Source: Nitrospinota bacterium
GTDB lineage: Bacteria > Nitrospinota_A > JADGAW01
Direction of reading: 5' to 3'
DNA: 5,926 nucleotides
NCBI GenBank assembly: GCA_015231815.1
Contig: JADGAW010000144.1
Coordinates: 1 to 5,926 of the forward strand
Below, piece after piece: positions 1-5,301 of this stretch; positions within the stretch are counted from its first letter, which is position 1, and each line of letters begins with the position of its first letter. The position numbers were made by a program, and so were the translations under genes. The notes under the pieces are model-generated. The model saw nothing but the letters and a program-made list of their open reading frames with translations, was not told the origin of the DNA and ran no database searches.

Positions 1-37
1 AGGTAGTAGAATTGATGGGTGATGTGTAAAGTTGTAG

Positions 38-1939
38 CTACTTTATGTTCTCATGAACCATGAGCATAATTTTCTCTAAAGAGGAAAGTTTTCCCTCTCC
101 ATGAGAAATTTTTTCCTTAATGGAGTCGAAAAAATTGCCTCCTTGAAAATCCACCGACTGTAAATATTTTCCGAGCTCGGTGTCTGGACCAGCTTCTTTG
201 ATTAACCTCTCTTTAATTGCATCATTTTCATCTATTACTGTTTCTGGTCGTGAAGCAACAATGACGGCAATCATTTCCTTGAGACGCTCTTCAAAGCTAT
301 GTTCAAGTCTTGCCCTTTTACCAGAGGCAAGAGCAATTTTCTCTGCCTTATCGTCATTTGCAAGAAAATAATTAATTTTTTCTTTTAACTCATCACTACT
401 TGAGAAGGTTTCTATTTCTTCTCCAAGGGTAAACAGTTCCGGTAAATACTTCCGGTAGTCCACAAGTTGAAAGTTGTTGGAGGCTGCTATTTCAAATGTC
501 CTGGGGTTTACAAAGTCACCATGTTCATTCACTCCTTTATGATACGTTGAGGAATGAAGATTTATATTGATTTTTGTTGCATTAAATATTTTCAGAGTAG
601 TTGCGCTGTCAATTCTCTCTCCTTGTCTTTGCACCTTTTTCCAGACTGGTGAGGCTGTATCCCATTCAGTACCCCAGATCTTAAAATCGTAGTCAAGTAG
701 TTTTCTGAAAAATGCTCTACGGTTAAAGTAACCAGCTCCAACAAAGGAAAGATTGGAACCAAGCTCCTTTTTTTCCTTGTTTGATACCGTAATTTCTCTA
801 TGAAATGATGGCAGGCATGCCTGAGGCAGATAGTAGTAGTTTGCCTTCATCATATCGAGGCAGGCAAAAAATTCCCCCCGCTGGATTGTAAAGAAATAAT
901 CATAATATGGGGCGAAGGTTTTCCAGTAGGGAAGCGTGTTAAAGTCCTCCACAAACCAGAAAGCAACCGGAATGTTTAACTTCTTTATGCGCTCAAAAGC
1001 TGTGGTGCAAATGGGAGCTTGAGCCATGGCAATGATAAGGTTTGGTCGTTCATCATCTGTTTTTGCGACTATTGCTTCAGAAATAGTATCAACAAAGCGT
1101 TCTCTCAGGACGTTTGTTGCATTTTCCTTGGAAGTTATTTTTTGGAACTTAAAATAAGAATCCTGAAATTGGGAGCAGTCCATTTCAACAACGTTATGCC
1201 CTATGTTTTTAAGAGCAGTAACCATATAGTTGTAGGTTGTTAGGGACCCCCCGTATATTGGGGCAACGGTAAGAACTTTTAGTTTATGCTTTGCGTTAAT
1301 TGCTTCATAATTAAATTTAATTTTAAACTTTGAGCAAAACTCCTCTTGCTCCTTTGTTTGATTATTAAAGGGAACGAGATGGTGAAGAAAGGTGGTTTTT
1401 GCATCTTTTTCATGAATCTGTTGAAATGCTTCGTAGGGATGAAGCTTGGTAATAATAGTGAAATTTTGCAAAACCTTTTCGAGGTCAATCGACTGAAAAG
1501 CAAAATAAAGAATGTCAGGTTCTGTTTCAATCCAGTAACCAGAAAATCCAGAATTTACTGCGGCAAGAAGTTTATAGCCAAGTCCGCATCCCATAAAAAT
1601 CACCTTTTTCTGGGTTGAGTTTTCAGCGTTAAGGTTTAAATTTATAATTACCGAGGCAAGCTCATTTGTTCCAACATTTTCCCCGCTTATTGTGAAGGGC
1701 TTATGAGAGTTCGGAGTAATGGTGGCAATTTTTTCCGTTGCTTTTTGAAAAAGCTGCTCTCCCTCTCGAACCGGATTATATTTTGAGTGGAAATAGTTTC
1801 CCTGATAGATGAGAGTATTCTCTCCTTCCTTACTTGCCTCAATGGTAAAGTCTTCTTTTGGCTTATGCTCTCTGATTCTTTTTGCAAGTTCCTTATCTGT
1901 TGCCTCAAGAACCTTTATGTTTTTCTCAAACATTTCCAT
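38..1939 (-). CDS. Maf-like N-terminal domain fused to CgeB/DUF3880-type glycosyltransferase
   Basis: The 633-residue protein probably transfers a sugar to a protein or surface glycan in the cytoplasm. Residues about 1-210 resemble the N-terminal domain of flagellar Maf (motility-associated factor) proteins: a GCGLGY glycine-rich turn at 117-122 follows a hydrophobic strand (VIFM), and then come an EPD motif at 140-142 and FAFQSIDL at 146-153. A second unit starts at about 219 (LKVLTVAPIYGGS), resembling the DUF3880 region of CgeB-like enzymes and running to about 380. A GT-B C-terminal domain (Glyco_trans_1_2 type) covers about 395-560, with FVGAGYFNRR at 399-408 and the typical VNPRTFEIAASN at 477-488, which in this fold lies near the nucleotide-sugar site. 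The tail from 565 is charged and unassigned. There is no signal peptide or membrane segment. The ATG at 1939 is followed by another ATG two codons later, and neither has a Shine-Dalgarno sequence. Flagellin as the acceptor is inferred only from the Maf-like domain; no flagellar gene is in view. Confidence 0.85.
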   Translation of the reverse strand: MEMFEKNIKVLEATDKELAKRIREHKPKEDFTIEASKEGENTLIYQGNYFHSKYNPVREGEQLFQKATEKIATITPNSHKPFTISGENVGTNELASVIINLNLNAENSTQKKVIFMGCGLGYKLLAAVNSGFSGYWIETEPDILYFAFQSIDLEKVLQNFTIITKLHPYEAFQQIHEKDAKTTFLHHLVPFNNQTKEQEEFCSKFKIKFNYEAINAKHKLKVLTVAPIYGGSLTTYNYMVTALKNIGHNVVEMDCSQFQDSYFKFQKITSKENATNVLRERFVDTISEAIVAKTDDERPNLIIAMAQAPICTTAFERIKKLNIPVAFWFVEDFNTLPYWKTFAPYYDYFFTIQRGEFFACLDMMKANYYYLPQACLPSFHREITVSNKEKKELGSNLSFVGAGYFNRRAFFRKLLDYDFKIWGTEWDTASPVWKKVQRQGERIDSATTLKIFNATKININLHSSTYHKGVNEHGDFVNPRTFEIAASNNFQLVDYRKYLPELFTLGEEIETFSSSDELKEKINYFLANDDKAEKIALASGKRARLEHSFEERLKEMIAVIVASRPETVIDENDAIKERLIKEAGPDTELGKYLQSVDFQGGNFFDSIKEKISHGEGKLSSLEKIMLMVHENIK

Positions 1940-1968
1940 TACGTTTTTTAATTTATACTTTTCTATGA

Positions 1969-1974
1969 ATTATA
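1969..1974 (-). promoter_or_regulatory. possible -10 box for the glycosyltransferase gene
   Basis: On the minus strand this reads TATAAT, a perfect match to the sigma-70 -10 consensus, 29 bases before the ATG at 1939. The expected -35 position (about 1992-1997) reads CTGCCC, a poor match to TTGACA, so the promoter may be activator dependent or the match may be chance in AT-rich DNA. The TTAC motif cluster begins at this -35 position. Confidence 0.35.
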
Positions 1975-1995
1975 GTACAAGTTTCGGATTGGGGC

Positions 1996-2057
1996 AGTTT
2001 TACGGGATTACCTGTTACCAGTTTACCGGATTTACTGTTACATCTAAATCGGGTTAC
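1996..2057. repeat. cluster of degenerate short repeats built on TTAC
   Basis: Seven TTAC tetramers on the plus strand (GTAA on the minus strand) start at 2000, 2008, 2015, 2023, 2032, 2038 and 2054, so the first six are 6-9 bases apart. At a larger scale, 1996-2018 and 2020-2041 are imperfect direct copies of a unit of about 23 bases, each starting AGTTT and ending CTGTTAC or ACTGTTAC. The array lies 57-118 bases upstream of the glycosyltransferase start codon. It could be a set of protein-binding sites or a decayed short tandem repeat. I do not recognise the motif. Confidence 0.5.
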
Positions 2058-2074
2058 AGAATTTAGGTTGTAAT

Positions 2075-2121
2075 CTATTTCTTGCTATTTGCAAGTTTAA
2101 CTTGCAGATAGCAAGAAATAG
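2075..2121. repeat. 47-bp near-perfect palindrome in the intergenic region
   Basis: Arms of 23 bases (2075-2097 and 2099-2121) are inverted copies around a single central T at 2098. They have one mismatch, which would be a G-U pair in RNA on the plus strand. Inside, CTTGC and GCAAG alternate at exactly 10-base steps: CTTGC at 2081, GCAAG at 2091, CTTGC at 2101 and GCAAG at 2111. This gives two 15-bp sub-palindromes, 2081-2095 and 2101-2115, that nearly repeat each other 20 bases apart. No T-run follows either side, so it is not a standard intrinsic terminator. An operator for paired dimers, a transcript-stabilising hairpin or a REP/MITE-like repeat unit are all possible. Confidence 0.7.
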
Positions 2122-2179
2122 CCCAGAAGACTTTCCTCAAGAAAGTAAAGAAAAAATTTGTTTATGCCGTCAAGATGGG

Positions 2180-2216
2180 AATAAAAAACCACCTCCTCAG
2201 AAGGTGGTTTTTTATT
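2180..2216 (-). terminator. intrinsic terminator of the histone-deacetylase-family gene, potentially bidirectional
   Basis: A perfect 15-bp stem (2180-2194 with 2202-2216) encloses a 7-base loop. The core is CCACCT paired with AGGTGG, flanked by an A-run on one side and a T-run on the other. On the minus strand the stem ends in GGTGG followed by six T, and it starts 11 bases after the stop codon of the 2228-3166 gene. By symmetry it also has terminator form on the plus strand, but no plus-strand gene reads into it. Confidence 0.88.
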
Positions 2217-2227
2217 CTTCTGAACTT

Positions 2228-3166
2228 TTAAGTTTTTGTGGTTATAGCTTCTAAGTATGCCGCAACACTTTGGGAAAGTGAGGAGAGGTTGTAGCCACCC
2301 TCCAGTGTTGAAATAATTCTTCCTTGGCAATACTTTTTTGCTACCTCTTTAACTTCTTTGGCAAACCAGTGGTAATCTTCTTCAAGAAAGTTAAGTGATG
2401 CGAGGTAATCTTCTTTATGAGCATCAAAACCAGCAGAAACATAGATGATTTCAGGCTTAAATTCATTAAGGGCAGGAAGCCAGATTTCTGTTACAACCTT
2501 TCTAAAATCATTTCCGTTGGCTCCTGAAGGTAAGGGGGACTTTATTATCTGATTGTTATTGCTGACGGGAGAGGAGTAGGGGTAGAAGGGATGCTGAAAA
2601 CTGGAGCAAAACAAGATTCCATCTTTCCCATCAACCATCTCTTCTGTTCCGTTTCCGTGGTGAACATCGAAGTCAAGAATTGCCACTTTATTCACATTGT
2701 GTTTCTTCAAAGCGTTCAAAGCACCAACAACCACATTATTAAAAAGGCAAAAACCCATTGCCCTGTCTGATTCAGCATGATGTCCAGGAGGTCTGACATT
2801 ACAGAAAACCGTTGTATACCCTTTGTTGAAGACTAAATTGTTTGCATGAACAATCGCACCTGCAGCTCTTCTTGCAGCATCTAATGTGTGAGGGTTCATT
2901 ATTGTGTCAGGATCGAGGTCAACTGTTCCTTCTGAAGGGGAAATGCGAAAAACATTTTTTATATATTGAGGGTTGTGAGCTCTTATCAGGTCTGATTTAT
3001 CAACAAAAGGAGCTTCGAAGTAATCAAATTGGTTCCACAATGCACTTTTTTTCAAAACCATTTCTATTTCTTCAAGTCTTTTTGGCGACTCGGGATGACT
3101 TGATCCCATGTTATGAAGAAGACAGTCTGGATGACCAATAAAAGCATGTTTTTCTTTTTCAGACAT
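2228..3166 (-). CDS. histone deacetylase/acetylpolyamine amidohydrolase family enzyme
   Basis: The 312-residue cytoplasmic zinc-dependent deacetylase is full length for the bacterial class II-like HDAC family (AcuC/acetylpolyamine amidohydrolase/HDAC6-like). Visible motifs, in order, are HPESPKRL at 24-31, RPPGHHAE at 125-132 with the paired histidines H129 and H130 of the charge relay, GFCLFNN at 138-144, and DFDVHHGNGT at 165-174 supplying metal ligands D167 and H169. SAGFDAH at 244-250 supplies the third ligand, D248, and LEGGYN at 288-293 carries the transition-state tyrosine Y292. All key residues are present, so activity is expected. The substrate (acetylated protein, polyamine or a small molecule) cannot be read from the sequence. 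The gene follows the nucleosidase gene on the same strand after an 89-base gap and is closed by the strong terminator at 2180-2216. The ATG at 3166 has no clear ribosome binding site. Confidence 0.93.
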   Translation of the reverse strand: MSEKEKHAFIGHPDCLLHNMGSSHPESPKRLEEIEMVLKKSALWNQFDYFEAPFVDKSDLIRAHNPQYIKNVFRISPSEGTVDLDPDTIMNPHTLDAARRAAGAIVHANNLVFNKGYTTVFCNVRPPGHHAESDRAMGFCLFNNVVVGALNALKKHNVNKVAILDFDVHHGNGTEEMVDGKDGILFCSSFQHPFYPYSSPVSNNNQIIKSPLPSGANGNDFRKVVTEIWLPALNEFKPEIIYVSAGFDAHKEDYLASLNFLEEDYHWFAKEVKEVAKKYCQGRIISTLEGGYNLSSLSQSVAAYLEAITTKT

Positions 3167-3255
3167 GACGGGAAATAAGCTGGTGTATAAGTTGCGTGTT
3201 GCTTTTAATACTTTTTTTGCATCCAGATATAAATTTTGGATAAAGAATGAAATTT

Positions 3256-3969
3256 TCAGGTTTTTTTATGGAATGTACCCATTGCAATAAGGAGGTTGAG
3301 AAACAGATTGTTCGTGAAGTTACCGAGGGTTGGGAGTTTACTGTTTCGTTCGTCAGATACTGAGCGAATAGAAAATACTTTGCATTCCGGGTACATTTTT
3401 TTTGCAATTTTAGCAATAAAGTAGGTTTCCATATCAACGATACCAACGTCATTACTGAGTGAGCATTTATCTTCTGAATAAAAAACAGTGGGAACAGTAA
3501 GGTTGTCGTTAACTTTTTTAGCTCCCGGACATTCAAATATATCGAGTTCTATTGACTCGAATTTTCTTTCCACTCCTTTACAGTTGATTGTTCTCTTTCC
3601 TTTATGGTTTTCCCATAAAACGTTCATTGACATAACATTATCCCCAATAAACAGCTCTTCTGATACAGCCCCAGCCATTCCTATGGAAATGATTGAGTTT
3701 ATCTTAATCAGCTCCAGCGTTTTTTTAAGCTTGAATTTAACCGCTCTTTTCCCCACACCGGTTATCAGGAAATAAAGTTTTTCTCCGTTGTTTTCAGCAA
3801 TAAACAGGTTGTTGTTTTTCTGGGGTTTATGTATCTTTCCCTTGAATTTTCGCATCAAAGGAGCAATTTCCTTTTCCATTGCTGCAGTGATAAGCAGAGG
3901 TGAAGTATAAAAGGGGTTGTGGTTTTTTATCATAAGAAGCGTGTCCACTTTGAAGATGGTATGTTTCAT
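3256..3969 (-). CDS. PNP_UDP-fold nucleosidase/phosphorylase (MTA/SAH nucleosidase-like)
   Basis: This protein probably cleaves the N-glycosidic bond of a purine nucleoside. From the ATG at 3969 it has 237 residues, close to the usual 230 for 5'-methylthioadenosine/S-adenosylhomocysteine nucleosidases. Family marks are LLITAAMEKEI near the N-terminus (residues 25-34, the position of the catalytic-acid loop), LITGVGKRA at 69-77, SIGMAGAV at 95-102 followed by the GD turn, the ribose-binding VDMET at 178-182, and IRSVSDE at 201-207 with the conserved Asp at 206 that protonates the base. The substrate is unsure: MTA/SAH, futalosine and hopanoid-pathway phosphorylases share this fold, and sequence identity to any one looks modest. 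The start is ambiguous. The frame is open up to a TTG at 4011 (251 residues) and there is another ATG at 3933 (225 residues); none has a Shine-Dalgarno sequence. The ATG at 3969 was chosen because it leaves the likely -10 box at 4002-4007 upstream and keeps all of the domain. Confidence 0.82.
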   Translation of the reverse strand: MKHTIFKVDTLLMIKNHNPFYTSPLLITAAMEKEIAPLMRKFKGKIHKPQKNNNLFIAENNGEKLYFLITGVGKRAVKFKLKKTLELIKINSIISIGMAGAVSEELFIGDNVMSMNVLWENHKGKRTINCKGVERKFESIELDIFECPGAKKVNDNLTVPTVFYSEDKCSLSNDVGIVDMETYFIAKIAKKMYPECKVFSIRSVSDERNSKLPTLGNFTNNLFLNLLIAMGTFHKKT

Positions 3970-3994
3970 GCTGTTAACGCATTGATACAAATAA

Positions 3995-4023
3995 TTGACA
4001 CATTTTAGCAAAGATATTAATTT
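3995..4023 (+). promoter_or_regulatory. possible promoter of the TIR-like gene
   Basis: A perfect TTGACA stands at 3995-4000 on the plus strand, followed after 17 bases by TAATTT at 4018-4023, a weak -10 box. The predicted transcript would have a leader of about 45-50 bases before the ATG at 4077. The -35 element sits beside the minus-strand -10 box of the nucleosidase-like gene, so the two divergent promoters would share the same turn of DNA and could exclude each other. Confidence 0.35.
4002..4007 (-). promoter_or_regulatory. possible -10 box for the nucleosidase-like gene
   Basis: The minus strand reads TAAAAT here, one mismatch from TATAAT, 32 bases before the ATG at 3969. The best -35 candidate (TTCACT, spacing 18) is weak. 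If real, it places the transcription start near 3995 and argues against the TTG start at 4011. Confidence 0.3.
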
Positions 4024-4076
4024 GGAGTGAAGCTTTGATAAAGGGGTTCTCCCAATAATTTAAACCTTTTATAAAG

Positions 4077-4499
4077 ATGGATAAACAACATCCTTACAAT
4101 ATTTTCATTGGTCATGCATGGCATCATCGAGGTGTTTATGGTCGGGTTTTACAGATGCTTTATGATGCACCTTACTTTTACTGGAAGAATTGCAGCAATC
4201 CTCATAAAGGTGTTTATGGGTTATTTATTAGTGGAATTTTAAAGAAAAAAATTGTTGACCAAATCGCTCCGGCTAACATCGTAATTATGTCAACTGATGT
4301 TTACAATGAAAAACCTGATTGGGGGAGCTTTGAGATTCGAGAGGCAGTTAGGCAGGGAAAACCAATAATCACTTTGGAATCTCATGAAAAAAATGTGGCT
4401 GTTCCTGAAGTTTTGGCAGAAAACTCCAATGTTGTAATTCCCATAAACGAATTCAGGCTTGTTGCTGCTATAAATGACCATGTAAGGCTCACCGTATAA
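4077..4499 (+). CDS. TIR-like protein of the ThsB/MTH538 (DUF1863) family
   Basis: This small 140-residue protein consists of one TIR-like flavodoxin-type domain. Key signs are the first strand and loop YNIFIGHAW at 7-15 (family form: hydrophobic strand then SHAW), VYGRVLQML at 20-28, a polar NCSNPHKG loop at 38-45, the strand ANIVIMSTDVY at 66-76, and DWGSFEIREAVRQGKPIITL at 81-100. In that last block E86 is at the position of the TIR catalytic glutamate and GKPII forms the next strand. VPEVLAENSNVVIP at 109-122 matches the family end. TIR domains of this group in Thoeris defence cleave NAD and make a cyclic ADP-ribose-type signal that activates ThsA. No ThsA, NADase or membrane effector is in the window, so the role here is unproven. 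It is the only plus-strand gene, divergent from the nucleosidase-like gene and convergent with comF. The ATG has no Shine-Dalgarno sequence. Family assignment is fairly sure; enzymatic activity and a defence role are inferred. Confidence 0.82.
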   Translation: MDKQHPYNIFIGHAWHHRGVYGRVLQMLYDAPYFYWKNCSNPHKGVYGLFISGILKKKIVDQIAPANIVIMSTDVYNEKPDWGSFEIREAVRQGKPIITLESHEKNVAVPEVLAENSNVVIPINEFRLVAAINDHVRLTV

Positions 4500-4530
4500 A
4501 TAATCTTTAGCCAATGTGCATTCCTTATCG

Positions 4531-5301
4531 TTATTTTCGTCCGAGGGGAGTTCGAGCAAGGGAGAGAACATGAATTAAAGCAGGCGAGAATTCTCTGAGA
4601 AGTGAACTCACTTCCTCAACAGTTGCCCCGGTTGTTACAATATCATCAATTATCAAAAGTTTTTTTCCCTTAATTGTTTCTCTGTTCCTGTCAATACAAA
4701 ATACTCCGGCAATATTAAGCTTTCGTTCTTCTTTATGAAGGGTTGTTTGGCTTTTTGATTCCTTTATTTTTTTTATCAGTTCAATAGAGCAGGGAATACC
4801 TGTTTTATTACTTAAGCCTTTAGCCAGTAAATATGATTGGTTAAACCCTCTTTTAAAGTTTTTTATGTAGTGAGAGGGAATATAGATAATTACATCATGA
4901 CCAAACTTTATCAGGTGGTTTTGGTAGTAATCAAACAGAAGCCTGGAGAAATATTTGGATAATCGCCAATTTTTCCCGTACTTAAAGGCTTTAATTAATG
5001 AGTCAGTTGTATCGTGGTAATACAAAATTGAACGACAAAGGTCAAAGGGGGGTAGTTCATCTGAACAATGAGGGCAAAAGGTTTGCTTTTTATTTTCCTC
5101 ATGGAAAGGAACTCCGCATCTGAGGCAAAAGTTTCCGGTAATCCAGGTAAGTTTTTGAAAACAGCTTTGGCATAGGGGAATATCATGCGAGATGAAATGT
5201 TCCAGATCACAAATGGAACAGGAGGTGTTGAGAAAAAGTTCTGAAAAGAGTTTTGAGAGGCGCTGGGTTTTATTTACCCGCAGCAAGTGCCTTTTCGGCA
5301 T
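4531..5301 (-). CDS. comF: ComF family phosphoribosyltransferase-like protein
   Basis: The 256-residue protein has the normal layout of ComF/GntX proteins, which in several bacteria are needed for DNA uptake during natural transformation or for use of DNA as nutrient; the exact biochemical role is not settled. The N-terminal part is zinc-ribbon-like with cysteine pairs C28/C31, C44/C47, C59/C62 and C76/C79. The family signatures KAFKYG (104-109), IPSHYIKNFKRGFNQS (141-156) and QTTLHKEERKLNIAGVF (185-201) follow. The PRPP-binding loop is LLIIDDIVTTGAT at 215-227, with the paired acidic residues D219 and D220. The gene starts 32 bases inside the end of the upstream FabK-like gene. AGTGGAAG directly upstream of the ATG at 5301 is the best ribosome-binding site in the window, and the only other in-frame start is a TTG at 5286. 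The overlap suggests co-transcription. The first 18 residues are a basic extension before the usual LF start of the family. Confidence 0.92.
   Translation of the reverse strand: MPKRHLLRVNKTQRLSKLFSELFLNTSCSICDLEHFISHDIPLCQSCFQKLTWITGNFCLRCGVPFHEENKKQTFCPHCSDELPPFDLCRSILYYHDTTDSLIKAFKYGKNWRLSKYFSRLLFDYYQNHLIKFGHDVIIYIPSHYIKNFKRGFNQSYLLAKGLSNKTGIPCSIELIKKIKESKSQTTLHKEERKLNIAGVFCIDRNRETIKGKKLLIIDDIVTTGATVEEVSSLLREFSPALIHVLSLARTPLGRK

Noticed and set aside
1346..1618. Plus-strand open frame of 90 codons
   Set aside because: It is antisense to the Maf-like domain of the glycosyltransferase and has no family resemblance.
2075..2121. Palindrome as an intrinsic terminator or part of a CRISPR array
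   Set aside because: No T-run follows on either strand, and there is a single unit rather than a repeat-spacer series.
2130..2146. Small hairpin ACTTTC/GAAAGT with a 5-base loop
   Set aside because: A 6-bp AT-rich stem without further signal is likely to occur by chance.
2842..3141. Open frame of 99 codons on the plus strand
   Set aside because: It lies wholly antisense to the histone-deacetylase-family gene, whose motifs are intact, and its translation shows no recognisable domain.
3159..3536. Minus-strand open frame of 125 codons filling the gap between the deacetylase and nucleosidase genes
   Set aside because: Most of it overlaps the nucleosidase gene in another frame, including the VDMET and SVSDE motif region. 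The translation looks like low-information sequence, so the 89-base gap is best read as intergenic.
2228..4499. Deacetylase as an NAD-linked partner of the TIR-like protein
   Set aside because: The enzyme is of the zinc-dependent HDAC fold, not a sirtuin, so it does not use NAD. It also sits beyond the nucleosidase gene on the opposite strand.
4500..4530. Terminator between the convergent TIR-like gene and comF
   Set aside because: The 31 bases contain no stem of useful length and no T-run after a stem, so no terminator can be supported there.
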